Source: Cloeon dipterum (lineage: Eukaryota; Arthropoda; Insecta; Ephemeroptera; Baetidae). Taken from it: 64,000 nucleotides of DNA. The position numbers and the translations under genes are program-made. Below, one piece after another: positions 10,831-22,700 of the stretch. The notes beneath the pieces were generated by a model. That model was not told the origin of the DNA. It searched no databases and was given only the letters and a program-made list of their open reading frames with translations. Numbering within the stretch: the stretch's first letter is position 1; each line of letters opens with the position of its first letter. The stretch covers positions 920,501 to 984,500 of the forward strand of contig NC_088787.1 of assembly GCF_949628265.1 (NCBI RefSeq). Direction: 5' to 3'.

Positions 10831-12291
10831 ATGACCCCGTTTTTCGTAGCCATTTTCTTGCTGGGCCTTTCGTCCCTGGCCAGCGCCGTCAACTTCACTC
10901 AGGTCTTCGAGTGGCCGGATGGATTCGACTACGAGTGGCCGTCGGAGGAAAGGAAGGCACAAGCCTTGGAAAATGTGACTTTCAATCCACGGCACATCAG
11001 TCCTAGTTACTTGGCTGTCTACGGAGAAAGAATCTTCCTCAGTCTGTACAAAAACGACGATGGCATTCCGGCGACTCTGGTGACTTTGCCCAAGAGCGGC
11101 GCGTCCTCCGCGTCCCCGAAACTCAATCCATTCCCGTCGTGGGACATGTATCTTAATGTAAGTTGCAACTTACTTTTCGGAAAATGCAACAACTCGATTC
11201 CACGTTTTTTTTTCAGGAATCGGCTGCAAACTGCAGCATCATCGACTGGGCGCAGGGGCTCCAAGTGGACTCGGTTGGAAGGCTCTGGGTGCTCAACATT
11301 GGTAGCGAAAATTGCGATGGCAAACTTTGGATTTTCGACTTGAACAACAACAATGAAATCGTTCTCATTCATTCTTTTTCTTTTGACGGCTGGATGCACG
11401 ATTTGGTGCTGGACGAAACGCCCAACGGAACGTTCGCCTACATCTCGCAGTCGGGTGAACGACGCATTGCCGTGTTTAGTTTGGAGAGAAATGAATCCTG
11501 GCTTGTGGACACTGAAATAAAGGTTTTCTCCATTACGTTGTCCCCTAAGCAGCAGGAACCGAGACAGCTCTACCTTGGCAAATACGACTCCACAGAACTG
11601 TATTCACTTTCCGTCACCCCGCTCCGCAACGGAACTGATTATGTAGATCCGGAACTTTTCGGAACATGGTCTGCATCGCCATATCGCATGCAGGTGGACA
11701 ACCAAGGGACCTTGTACGCCGGCTTAACCTGGCAGCATTACATTTCCTCTTTGAACTCTACCCAGCCTTCAGAGGAACAACGTATTTATGAGGTATGAAA
11801 CCGATTTTTAAATAATAACACATTTGAGGCCTAACATTTCGCTTTCAATTCTTCTTTTTGTTAATTCAATCGGTACATTTGTTTTGTTATAGGTAGAAAA
11901 ATCGGGCTTGCTTAGGTCGTTTACCTTCTCCTTGGACCAAAATGGAACCTTTTGGATGTTTGTATTTGATCATCTAGGAAGGCCAAGATACAGGCTTTTG
12001 AATGCTGCGGTCGGTGCAAGATCATTTGGGGGCACGCCAGGTGAGTTATAATTTGGTAATTTGCTTCTATAATTATATGCAATATACGTCTTTTTGCCTG
12101 CGTCACGTCACATTTTGTTCTAAAAATAATACAACAATCACAAGCCATTATGATTTCGCCAGGAAAATTAACTTTATTCGTTCTTATATTAAATTTAAAT
12201 TATTGACAAACTGTTTTTCAACAATCTTTTCAAACGTTCCACGTTTTTTTTAGAATGCTCCGGTTCGTGTCACAAGAATGATGCTGCCTAA
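10831..12291 (+). CDS. Yellow/major royal jelly-like protein C, secreted
   Basis: Exons 10831-11157, 11217-11792, 11893-12040 and 12254-12291 encode about 362 residues. Signal peptide MTPFFVAIFLLGLSSLASA, then NFTQVFEWPDGFDYEWPSEE, PKLNPFPSWDMYLN, VDSVGRLWVLN, HDLVLDETPNGTFAYIS, FSLERNESWLVDT and FSLDQNGTFWMFVFDH. The 5'UTR exon joins at 10813. In the phase set by the splice, the last exon reads ECSGSCHKNDAA and stops at 12291. A second frame of that exon is open for 59 codons to 12433 and contains CVHDTCDLPWEC; a related frame is open in genes A and B, so the true C-terminus should be confirmed from cDNA. ATTAAA near 12465 is a likely poly(A) signal. Confidence 0.85.
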
Positions 12292-12780
12292 GGTCAAGAG
12301 AGTGTCTTTGCAAGGAAGGGCGAAAACTGCAGCCAACCCTGGCTGCGTCCACGACACCTGCGACCTACCCTGGGAGTGCACCTATGCCCGCCCGACTCCA
12401 TGCAAAGCTCTGCGACCTCGAAAACGATTGTAGACTTGAGTAGTGATTTTAGTTGTTAGTTGGGATATTAAATGTTTTTCTTGGAATTTATTTGCGAGTT
12501 TTTCTTTTCACCAAAAACCTGAACTTCAAGTTTTTATAAATTTAAGTTTGTTGATTCGCACGCCAGTCAATGCGCCTTGGAGGGCCGTGTCCGCCCGTGT
12601 CCAGTTTTTCAAAATCAGAGACTAGTTTTGGAAATACCACGATTTGTTTTGGAGGAAATTGACTCGAGGTTTTCCCGGATTTAACAATCTACTCCATCTC
12701 GGCTAGGCATCGATTGAAGAAGATTTTATTCCCTTACGAGTGTCAAGAATTTGTTTTAAAAATCCAAAAGACACAATTAG

Positions 12781-12903
12781 GTCTCAGGACGGGTTCCTTC
12801 ATTTACTTTTGCATTGGATGAACCTGAAATATATTGGGACAGAAAGGCATGGTGCAGGCTTTTGAATGTCGGGGAACAATCCTTCGAGGACTCTTTATTT
12901 TAG
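12781..12903 (+). pseudogene. Orphan exon of a yellow-like gene
   Basis: An isolated stretch resembling third coding exon of the yellow-like genes. An AG acceptor ends at 12780, the frame reads VSGRVPSFTFALDEPE then AWCRLLNVGEQSFED, and a TAG abuts the donor GTAAG at 12904. The usual DQNGTFWM core is eroded. No other exon of this copy is visible, so it is the remnant of a further tandem member. Confidence 0.6.
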
Positions 12904-13079
12904 GTAAGTCTTCTTTATTAATTTGTTTAATATTAAAAAGGCACGAACATAATATATTATTGGTTTTCCGCGGATAAGATAAAGAAACTTCGAAACATTT
13001 TTGTGCATAATGCTACATATTTTACTAGAAAATGAAAAATTATTTCAAAATTGTGATCTAGATTTTATTAAAGCAACTG

Positions 13080-13781
13080 CTACACATTATTATTATTTCC
13101 GTTATTTGCATCATTTGGATTGATCTGTTGTCGGGCAGCATTTAAGAATGAGTAAAGCACTACCAAACCTCCAACTAAAAACAAATAGCATGGGTGTTAT
13201 CGTTACTATATTTAATTATTGGAAAAACACTTACTCAAGAAGAAAAGCAAATAAATTAAAAAAAAATCGGGAAAGTAGAAGTACACTGCAATCGGCCACA
13301 CAGCATAATTAGAAATTAATGCGCCTCCAATAGCTGCAACCCAAAGGTACAGGGGGAACTCTCTGATGAACACGTAGATGACCAGAAGCCCAAAAAAGTT
13401 GAAAATCGAGCAGGCTAAATCACCGAAAATTAAAAGTAAAATCAATTTAGGTATAACATATTTTCAAATTCACTTATGAACGCGACGAGAGCACAGATTT
13501 TTTTAGACACCGAATCGCATTCGATTGCGGCATGCTGCGGGATAAAAAATAATCTTTTATTAGAAAACACCGCAATTTATTGAGGTATTAAGAACTCACC
13601 TCAACAACGAGGGGATCGAATTTAAGCTGTATTTTCGTAGCAAATTCCGTAGATTCAGAGTTTGGAGTGTTTAGAACCTCCGATCCCTGTTTAAAATAAA
13701 AAATAAATCTTTTGGATATTAGTTCTGAATACAAACCATTGGAATGACGCACGTTGCAGAGTTCGTTCGAGGTTGCTCCAT
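13080..13781 (-). CDS. Small multi-span membrane protein, ATKI family, copy 1
   Basis: Family not recognised. Exons 13781-13737, 13686-13600, 13534-13474, 13414-13235 and 13174-13080 join to about 155 residues in one frame. The N-terminus (MEQPRTNSATCVIPM) is polar and is followed by EFATKIQLKFDPLVVE, the motif shared by the six neighbours. Hydrophobic spans are ICALVAFI...IFNFFGLLVIYVFI, YLWVAAIGGALISNYAVWPIAVYFYF, FFLIYLLFFLIGGLVVLYSF. The tail is Asn-rich. Intron phases 0,0,1,1 match copy 2. Probably a cell-surface or endomembrane protein; no function can be assigned. Confidence 0.65.
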
Positions 13782-14228
13782 ACTTTGCCTGTTCAAAAAA
13801 TCGAAACGATTCAGTGAAGGAAAGAAATAGTTGAGACCAAAATGTTATCAATTCAATACACTATAGAGCTATTATAGATTTTAAAAATAGTGACTGCTAT
13901 TTATTTTTATTTCGTTTGAATTTTTAACGTTCCTCTGTTTCCTGAAATCAGAAAAATAAGATTTCACGCATACCATTTTTTTGTTTTTTAATTATGAGAA
14001 ACATGTTTAGCAGTGTTATGTTGTGAATCACTTGATTGCACGCGTCTCAACATTAATTTTGAAACATGAAAACGGGAAAATGCATAGTGAGTAATTTTGA
14101 ATTGTGCAGATTCCATTAAATAATTTATTAACTTTATCCGGACAAGAAAGAATCTTCAAAACATTTTGTGTATATAACTATCTACTTTATTTCTAACAAT
14201 TTTAAAAACTATTATTGAAAATTCTGAT

Positions 14229-14983
14229 CTAGAATTTATTCATGCAACTGATACACCAAATGACTAGCAAATTGTCCTGTTCTTGGATAGCATTTTCCGC
14301 ACTTTTAATTTTGCGGATCCATCGTATGAGGGGGAAGAGCAGTCCCACCAATCCACCTATCAACAAATAATCGTTAGTAGACTAACTATATTGGAAAAAC
14401 ACTTACTGTACAGAATAAAATTAAAAAATAAAGAATATTCTTCGCCGGACAAGTTGCTAATTGCAAACGGCCACACAAACAACTCGGAAATTATTACGCC
14501 AAGACATGCAGCACAAATGTATAGGTTGGACCAGCTGATAAACATGTAGATGTCCAGAAATCCTAAAGCGTTGTAAAACGAGCAAACTAAAAAACAATTA
14601 AATTATATTCGAGAAGATTTAAGATATAGTTTGAAAAGTACTTATCAACACGAAGAGGAAAACACAGATTTTTTTCATCACCGAATCGCTTTCCAATGCG
14701 GCATGCTGCGAGTTATCCTAAAAATTCGTATTTAGCAATAGATAATGCTATTTCTTGAGATATTAAGAACTCACCGCAACAACCAGTGGATCCAATTTGA
14801 GTGGTATTTTCGTGGCAAATTCCAAAGATTCAGGGTTTGGCTTCGATTCTGGAGCGTTTGGAATAACCTCGGACTCCTGTTTAAATTTAGAAAAAAATTA
14901 ATCTTGTTGACGTTTTTCATTGAATACAAATTACAAACCACTGGAATGACGTAAGTTGCAGTGTTCGTTCGAGGTTGCTCCAT
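14229..14983 (-). CDS. Small multi-span membrane protein, ATKI family, copy 2
   Basis: Exons 14983-14939, 14876-14775, 14705-14642, 14586-14407 and 14356-14229 give about 172 residues. Exon 1 reads MEQPRTNTATYVIPV, nearly identical to copy 1, so these two are the closest pair. Then come EFATKIPLKLDPLVVA, a cytosol-like HAALESDSVMKK segment, and hydrophobic spans (ICVFLFVLI, YNALGFLDIYMFI, LYICAACLGVIISELFVWPFAI, LFFNFILY, LVGLLFPLI). The C-terminus is longer and more polar than in copy 1. Function unknown. Confidence 0.65.
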
Positions 14984-14989
14984 ATTTTG

Positions 14990-15362
14990 CCTGATCAGCA
15001 AAATAGAAACGCTTCAGTGAAGGAACGAAATAGTTGTGACTAAAATGTTTTCGATTTAATACACTAGCGCTGTAGATTTTAAAAAACAGTGGGGGCTGTT
15101 TATTTTTATTTCGATTGCATTTTTATTGTTATGGAGTTCCTCTGTTTTCTGAAATCAGAAAAATAGAGTTTCGAATTATGAGAAATATGTTTTATGCAAT
15201 GTTAAAAATATGCTTTTATTGTATGTTGTGTTTGTTATATCGGTAACCTTTGAGAATTTATAATAAGTCATTGCTATAGAAGTAGTGAGAGCGACAGCTT
15301 ATCACTTGATCGAACGCGTCTCAACTCTCAACATTAATTTTGAAACAAGGAAACAGGAAAAG
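14990..15362. other. Divergent intergenic region between ATKI copies 2 and 3
   Basis: No coding sequence. It must hold the promoters of the two divergently transcribed small genes. I see no clear TATA box. Stretches resemble the flank upstream of copy 1 (13860-14100), so the 5' flank was duplicated too. Confidence 0.4.
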
Positions 15363-15926
15363 ATGGACGCTACGAAGATAGATCTCCAAATTGACGCGAA
15401 GATACTAGCTCAAGTGAGTTTTTAACCAAAATATAGGTTTTTCTAACTAATTCAATCCAAATTAATAGGAGTATCGTAATAAAAATAGCGACATTAGAGA
15501 ACTGCGCGACATAACATCGTTGGCCTTTTCAGACTTCTTCACCATGCTCTTAGGTATATGAAAACGATAGTACAAACAAATTTACTCTAAATATTGTTTT
15601 TCTTTAGTCTGTGTTGCGTGGAACGTTGCCGGAGGGATTTTTCTCATCTGGGTCTGCTCGTGGTCGGCGCTTCTCGGCGCAATCGTCGGTTCTGCTATTT
15701 CCTGCGTGATTTGGGGCCTGCTCTCTCTTATTTTGAGCCACGCTGTCTGGATTTACGCTTTTTATACCCTTTGGTGGTGTAAGAAATTTTGAATTAATTT
15801 TTGCTGAATTCAGTAAAATTGTTAATGTGTTCTTGATTTTCAGTAACGGGCATCCTCTTCGCATCCATAATTGCTATTATAGTTTTAATTCTAATACCGT
15901 ACGTTATTTACTCCGAAAATCGATAA
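15363..15926 (+). CDS. Small multi-span membrane protein, ATKI family, copy 3
   Basis: Exons 15363-15413, 15469-15553, 15608-15778 and 15844-15926 give about 129 residues. It starts MDATKIDLQIDAKILAQ, without the extra N-terminal exon of copies 1 and 2. Three to four hydrophobic spans follow: VCVAWNVAGGIFLIWV, ALLGAIVGSAISCVIWGLLS with LILSHAVWIYAFYTLWW, and LTGILFASIIAIIVLILIPY. It ends in SENR. Intron phases 0,1,1 match the other copies. AATAAA at about 15949 is a likely poly(A) signal. Function unknown. Confidence 0.7.
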
Positions 15927-16028
15927 TTGGCATAATATGTGGAATGAAGAATAAACTTTGTAACGATAAAAAGCTGAGTTATTTTTTTTTAAATCCAGCA
16001 TGAAAATAGATATCTAGCAATTTTTTCC

Positions 16029-16589
16029 TCAAGAGAAATAATGCATGTAGATACAGACAAGTGCCATTGGCCACTCTGAAAGTCAAAACAAAATTTAGTT
16101 GTATAATCTATTTTATAAAAGTAGTGAAACTTGCCGTAATATTTCTCGGCTTGAATGAGCCAATCAATAATATCAAATCCAATTATGAATCCAAGCAAAG
16201 GCCAAAGAGTTAAGTAAAGAATAGAGCCGATTATTGCACCCCATCGTGACTCCGTGGATTTGAAAACGCTGGTGACGCCATATCCGAAAACAAACCAGGT
16301 CAAAGTCGCTAAAAATAAACAAACAAACAAATGCAGAGATTTCAAAAAGATTTTTCAGTTGTTCGTCTCCCACCTGCCATCGATGCGAAGAAGTGGAGCC
16401 ATTTTATTCGGTGAGTCCTCGCATCAGGAGCGATTTCCTGCTAATTGAGAGAATTCTATTACGTTTAGATTTGTAAAATTGAATAAATACCTCTTCAGTG
16501 CACCGCAAATTATTAAAAGGATCGAATTTGAGTTTGATCTTCGTCGCGTACTCAACGGCTACCGCCGGGGGCTCATTTCCAACCTCCAT
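16029..16589 (-). CDS. Small multi-span membrane protein, ATKI family, copy 4
   Basis: Exons 16589-16491, 16440-16374, 16308-16135 and 16075-16029 give about 128 residues. N-terminus MEVGNEPPAVAVEYATKIKL, then a basic/amphipathic exon (TRHRIKWLHFFASM), spans LTWFVFGYGVTSVF and AIIGSILYLTLWPLLGFIIG, and a last span WPMALVCIYMHYF. The third intron appears to use a GC donor (GGCAAGT at 16134); without it the exon would run on into a different tail. An upstream exon with a different start is possible. Confidence 0.6.
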
Positions 16590-16697
16590 CCCTCTTTTTC
16601 GTGGATAATGAAAGAAAACGAGTGTAAAGTTAAAAACATTGTTATATTTTCAACACCCAATAAATTGTTATTTTAAAAGTAAAAACAAGATAACTTC

Positions 16698-17273
16698 CTA
16701 ATTGAAAGGAATGACCCAACGTCCGTATCTGATCTTGCGCATGACGTAACACACTCCGATGGCAGGAACTACGAAAACACAGCCGTCTTTGCGGGAAACA
16801 AAATATTATTCCTAATAGCAATTTGTATAAATTTTACTTACTGCCTTTGAGTAAATAGTTTGAGGCGGTGGTGGCAGTCTGCTGGCCGAGAAGAAAATTG
16901 AGACAAGTCCACACGACGACGTGCACGAACAGGCCGACGAACGCTCCGCACAGCGCTTCCGTCGACACGAGGAAGAGACACGCTACCACCCCGGAAATGC
17001 TCCAAATCGTTGTGACTTTGACAGTAAAAAATAATTAAATTTTGATTGCGTAATCAATAGAAATTTGATTCCTGACTTATCATGCCGCCGAAGAAGTCGA
17101 GCCACATGAAAGTACGCTCTTCTTCGTAAAGGTTTAACTGATTAAGATAAATTAAAAATTAAATTATTATGATGCTGTCAATTGTATACCGCGGCTGGCT
17201 CAAATTTCAACTGTATCTTCGTGGCTTCCTCTGCAATCAAAGGCTGATCTTGCTCTGCTCTCATCTCTGACAT
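16698..17273 (-). CDS. Small multi-span membrane protein, ATKI family, copy 5
   Basis: Exons 17273-17190, 17137-17077, 17015-16842 and 16786-16698 give about 135 residues with phases 0,1,1. It begins MSEMRAEQDQPLIAEEATKI, followed by LNLYEEERTFMWLDFFGGMI, spans IWSISGVVACLFLVS and ALCGAFVGLFVHVVVWTCLNFLL, then NGCVFVVPAIGVCYVM and a basic tail (RKIRYGRW). Neighbouring copies on both sides have the same design. Function unknown. Confidence 0.65.
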
Positions 17274-17548
17274 AATTACCAAAGATGCAGGAAAACAGCT
17301 ATTTAAAAATCAAAATTAATATGAAAATTGTGAAATTACGACATAACTTTGCAGGACTGGAAATAACGACGAGGCATCTTACTGGAACAACATTAGTTTT
17401 CGAAAAAATAAAGCTAATGAACTGTTTTCCATTCTCGAAATAATTTAAACGGTTCCTTAATTCTTGGAAAACTTAATTGTGTCGCTTTCGATGACAGACC
17501 TGGAACACCGAAGCCTTTCAATCTTGAACAGCCAGCAAGGAACTCCTG

Positions 17549-18064
17549 ATGGTAAATTTTTTGCAGCGTGTGTGGATAAGGGTTTAAATTTGTATATTTA
17601 GGGTTCACCGGGGGAGACGCTGCCCCAGAAGGCAGAGCCCAAATGGGAAAATGCTACGAAAATTGAAGTGATTTTGAATCCGTTGCAGCTGGCCCAAAAT
17701 TCAGTAAATAAAATCAAATTTTTTGATAAGATAAAAAAACTACAATTAAATTCACAGGGAATTCGTATCTACGATGAAGAAACCCCATTTGTGCAAAAGT
17801 TTTTGCCTTGTGCAAAAAGCGCTTTAGGCGACTTCTTCGCCTTGTTTCTCGGTAATTTGATATTTTTAAATAATCCTATGTTGATGGTTCGTAATTGTTT
17901 CAGTGTGCTTATTGTGGAACTTCGCTGGAATGATTGTGTTGCTGTTGATTCGGTCCCGAGCGGCCGTTTTCGGAGCGTCAGTCGGAATCGTCGCGTCCAT
18001 CATCATGTGGACCTCAGTCGCACATATGATCACGGTTCGAATTCCTGATCTCATGCCTGACTGA
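17549..18064 (+). CDS. Small multi-span membrane protein, ATKI family, copy 6, short
   Basis: Exons 17602-17703, 17758-17851 and 17904-18064 join in one frame: ENATKIEVILNPLQLAQ, then FLPCAKSALGDFFALFL, then LLWNFAGMIVLLLI and AAVFGASVGIVASIIMWTSV. It stops at 18064, so the last membrane span seen in copies 3-5 is missing. The start is uncertain. An ATG at 17549-17551 directly before a GTAAAT donor would fit phase 0 with the exon at 17602, but the longer upstream frame (MTDLEHRSLS) does not. It could be a shortened functional copy or a decaying one. Confidence 0.5.
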
Positions 18065-19216
18065 TCGGAACAAGGTTGAGAGGAAAGAGGATGACAATTA
18101 ACATCTTTTCTCGTGTTTTTATTAAAATGGAGCACATTGAAGAACATTAAAATATGATTTGGTGATAATTATTCCTTTTAATTAACGTTTTTATTTTTTT
18201 TATAACCAAACAATGTTTTTTTCGTGAATTTCTTAAAAGAAAGGTGCACCGCTTCCAATATAAAATTCATTAAATTAGACGAAAATTTCCTTAGGAGAAA
18301 ATACGTCATTTTTTTGGTTTCGGAGACTCTCCTCTGTTTCATAAATATAATACGAATCATAAAATTGCCGATGTTATCCAGTTATTTTCTTCAATCAGCA
18401 AAAAATCTTGGTGAATTCGGAAAGCTGTTGAAATTTGTGGTTTAATATAATTTCCTCTCCTCAAGTACCCGGAGAAGCCGTTTTAAACGTTGTCTAGCAA
18501 GTTCTGCGACCCGAAAAGAATTATAAAAGACGAGTCCCTTTCTGTTCCCGCCCGCCAGAGTTCTGTTAGGTTGGCGCGCTGTATAAAGGCCACAGCTGGA
18601 TGCTCACGAACCAATCAGAGCGCGCTACGCGATTCGCGCCAGAACGCCAGAAGCATATGTTGTCTCCCACCACTCCCACCAGCTATTGATGTGACGCGGG
18701 TGCAAGTCGTCAGTTTCATATTTTGCTCCTGGAATTTTGAGCGATGGAGGTCCCAGGATTCCTTAAAAACTGCCATCAGGTGAAAGGTACGTAGGTAAGC
18801 GATTATATTGTTCTGGTTTTGAGCGAATCTCCGGCGAAAACGGCCGCACAAGTCGTATAATGATTAATTATTTGGCGTGTATTTTTGTATTTTGAGTTTC
18901 TTCTTGATGGGCGTTTCCCTCGATGACAGAAAGCGATTTTTATTGAGCAAAAGACAGAATCTTTCCTAAAGCCGCGTATTTAAAAGCGGTTTTAACGTGA
19001 AAATCGTTCAGCGTGCTTTATGGACTCGTTGCTTTTCGGTCGATTTCGTGAGGGTGGATTTGAAATTTGATTAACTAATTACTATAGCTTACTGCTCCTC
19101 CGTACTGATTTATTTTATAATCTTAGAAAGAAACAAAAATATAGTTCTGGCCGGCTGACTCATTTTTTTCATAATCTGAATTTTCCTGTAACGGAAAATT
19201 GAAGTCAATTTTGCGT
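18065..19216. other. Non-coding stretch with a possible orphan promoter and first exon
   Basis: No certain gene. Around 18540-18660 the sequence is unusually GC- and CpG-rich, with a TATAAAG (18581-18587) and CCAATCAGAG (18610-18619). Downstream an ATG at 18744 opens MEVPGFLKNCHQ, followed by a GTGAAA donor at 18780. No second exon can be joined to it on the plus strand before the next minus-strand gene. Confidence 0.3.
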
Positions 19217-19602
19217 CTAAATTTATAGTTGTTTGAATATTCGTCCATTTTTAAGCTGCGCAGTAGACTTGTGCGCATCTTAAGCATGCGCAGTATGTTC
19301 AGATAGCTTGTTCATCTCACATGGAGGCTGAAATTTATCACTGCGCATGCGTGACCAAAATCAAAACCTTCTGCGCAGTCGCAATTCCCACCTCAATTTC
19401 CAAGTTGCGATCTATGTTGGTTTCCGCCGGTAAGAAGTCAATGTAGCGTCAAAATAATGGAGGCCAATCATGAGACAGTCCACCGGCCAATCAGAGGTGT
19501 CGAAAAAGGGGCGTGCCGACCCAATAATTTCACTCTTGGGTATTTTGTTACATTTCCACTAGGAAAACGGGTAAGACTTCCGGTCTGCTGTTAGTACTGT
19601 TA
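19217..19602 (+). repeat. 0.37-kb dispersed repeat, copy 1
   Basis: Core reads GCTGCGCAG-(A/T)-ACTTGTGCGCAT ... CACTGCGCATGCGT ... TTCTGCGCAGTCGCAATTCCC ... GGCCAATCAGAGG, then GTCGAAAAA and TTTTGTTACATTT. The same order is found at 53742-54092 and 59990-60358 on this strand and inverted at 59117-59480. No coding capacity; probably a MITE or SINE-like element. Outer ends are estimated from where the copies stop matching. Confidence 0.75.
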
Positions 19603-19773
19603 ACATTCGCGATTGAAAACTTGACAAAATTTGAAATATAAACAAAAAACTAGAAATTCTTAAAAATATTGGTGGTTTTCTTGGCTATTTTTAGAATAAA
19701 TTTAATAATAAACCATATCTAATAATTTGCATATTTATTATCAGGTGCTCATAATAATTTACATCTTAAAACT

Positions 19774-22700
19774 TCAATAACGCCAATAGGCCCATTCTGG
19801 AAGGCTGTTGTTTGCGGTGCACTCGGTGACAACGGGCTGAGGGAAGCGGCAGAAGACGTCGGTTTGATAGAGCAGCTCCTCGGTCGCGGATACGGCGCGA
19901 AGGTTGGGCTTGGGCCCTGGCAGAGAGATCAGCATCAAAGGCTCTTTCGTGGTGGCAGCCCCTTTCACGGCAATTGGCACTGCAACCCTGTCCGAGGGGT
20001 TGAAGGGGTTGAGGCCGCTGCGGCACCACGCGAGAACACGGTCGTTGGACGAAAAGAAGGCTTGGTCCCAGATGATCGTCAGGTTCGGAGCCACGCCTGA
20101 AAAAAATGTAGATTTTGTTTCTTAAATTAGTGAAATGTTTACTTCTGAAAAATGAGTAAAGTTGGAAAAACATCTCTTTGGTTTCTGCGTAGGGAAGCGA
20201 GCCCCTTCTTTCCAAGCACGCGGTGTATGAAGATGTGTTTAACTGAAATCACAATAAAATTTAAAGACCGTCTCTGACGAAGTTTCTGAGCCCACTAATC
20301 GATTCCTGAGGGTCGAATTAGGTAAAGTGCATATTTTTACCTCCAAAAAGGCAAATGCGACGTAAGAACTTTTTTCCCGCCAAAACTTAATGAACCTATT
20401 TGCGAGAAGTGCGCATGCGTGAGAGCTTAATTGAGCACTTGCAGAGAGACCAGCTGTACGAATGACTTCTTTGTCACATCCAGCCCCCTCTCACGCATGC
20501 GCACTTCTCGCTTTTATATTATTTTGGCGGGAAAAAACGTTCGCACGTCACGCTGCACTTTTTGGCCGGGAAAAATATCAATTTTACCTAATTCGACCTT
20601 CAGAAATTGATTGGTGGGCTCAGAAACTTCGTCAAAAAGTCGGATTTTAAATTAATCCTACTTTTTGAACATTAATCGGCACTCCGGAGATGAACGGTCC
20701 AGAATCACCAAGTTGAGCCAAAATAGCAGCTTTTCCAATAAAATAATTACTTATTTAATTCTTTAAATAAATAATACACACGCGGAATGCACAGAAAAGT
20801 GTTTTGCAAATAGTTTTGTAACTTGAGGCAAGGCGAGGAAATCTCATCCTGCGCGGGAATCACGCTGAATTGCTTTAATTAAAAATTTAAATAAATTTGA
20901 GAGGAAAATCTTGAATAAATTACGTCTGATTGGTAACTGTAAGCCTTCCAGAAGCGTTGCAGCTCCTTGGACTGGAGGAGGCACTGCACAAAACCGAATG
21001 CGAACGTTGCCTCGCCGGATTCTCCAATGAAAAAAATTCGATAAACAATTAAAGAAAAATTAAATTAAACCTGGTATGGCACTGCAGTCATCGAGTTTGT
21101 TGATTAACTCGGTGCCGAGTTGAAAAGGTTCCAAGTAAAAATCTTCCATCGTGTTCTTGGACATGTCTTCGATCATATTTTGAACCTTTTGCTCTCCGTA
21201 TGTCTCCTTGTAGGCCCGAAACCAATCTCTTTTGTTTGTCATGATGGTGAACATTTTTTGTAAGTCACTGAAAACAATATTTAAATTATTAATTCTGCTA
21301 TTTTAATTGCCTTATACATGGTCGAAGTAATAATTTTGGAGACCATGTTCAGGTAGGTCTGCTTGTTTAGCTTTGTCGAGCTGTAAAACTGAGAGAAAAA
21401 CACTAAAATTTTCTACGAGAGGCGTTTGAAAATACCAGTCCGGCGAATTCCGCCAAGCATTGAATCATTTTCTGAAATTAATTGCTCACAAGGAGTTATA
21501 AATCTGTCATGTTATACTTTTGCTCCACTTCCAGCTCGACTCAAATCACCAGAGTTCCAAAGTGTATAAGCCTCGGCTGAATTAACCAAAAGAAAAATCA
21601 ATTTTAAATTTTAAAAAATTCCAATTAATTACCCTCTTTGACCATGTATATTTTTCTGCAAAATAACGCGGGCACTTGCAATTTGTAGCCTACTCCTGCA
21701 GGCGCCTGTTCGTTTATTTTAAATAAAAACCATTTCAAATTAATTAATTAATTAATAATACTTCGCATAAAATCTGTTTCTTCTCGGAACATTCGGCCAA
21801 CGCCAAGCTGGACATTTTGGGTTTGCTCAGGTCGATGAAGACGCACGAATTGTTGGCCGAGTCAGGGTCCTCTCCTGCCTTCCAAATCAGGTCTTTTTTC
21901 AGGAAGTCGTTCAGGTAGCCGGTGCACCAGCGCAATTTTCCGCGACAGGCGTTTAAATCCCTTCCGGACGTCCAGAATTGTCCCTCGGGCGGCTTGAGGG
22001 CTTCTTTAATTTCGATTAAATTGAATTTTGATCAGAAATTCGTGTTTAACTTGGAGGATTGGCCAAGCAGTGTTGCTTGATCGGATTTTGAAATGATAAA
22101 AGGTCCATTCCGAGGGAGCAGCACCGCGTGTACGCCTCGTCCCAAGTGCCCTGTTATTTTTAGGTAGTGATAAATTGGAATTTAAAGCTACATAGCTCAA
22201 CATATTCATTCGGCAGCTCGAGGAAACTGTGGCTGCATGAGATCGTCCAGTTTCCGAAACGTTGGGGGACTAGATTCGGAATTAATTAAAAAGAGTCGTT
22301 ATTTTTATAATTTCACCAAGCAAAACTCTGAATGGTTGGGTCAGGAAGTTAGAGTCCTGAAAATAAACTTTAATTATTTTTAAAGAATTAAAATTAATGA
22401 AAATATACATCCATGACGCATTCAGCGATTCCTGTACAGTCTGGTACTTTACAGTTGGTCTTCTTTTTCTTCTAAAATTCTCTTAAAAGAATCGGAAACA
22501 TTTAAAAGATGAAATTTACCTTCATTCTAAAAGTCTGAACCGGGCCTTCGCAGGCCAACAGCAGTTTTGAAATGCAAGGGGTAGTTTTTACTGCAATTCT
22601 ATATCCCAAATAGAGTTTCGCGGAAGGATCACGGACCGTGACAGCCACGCAAGACCCTTCTTGAAACACTCCGTGGATCGTAGGAATAGAGAACGGCTCC

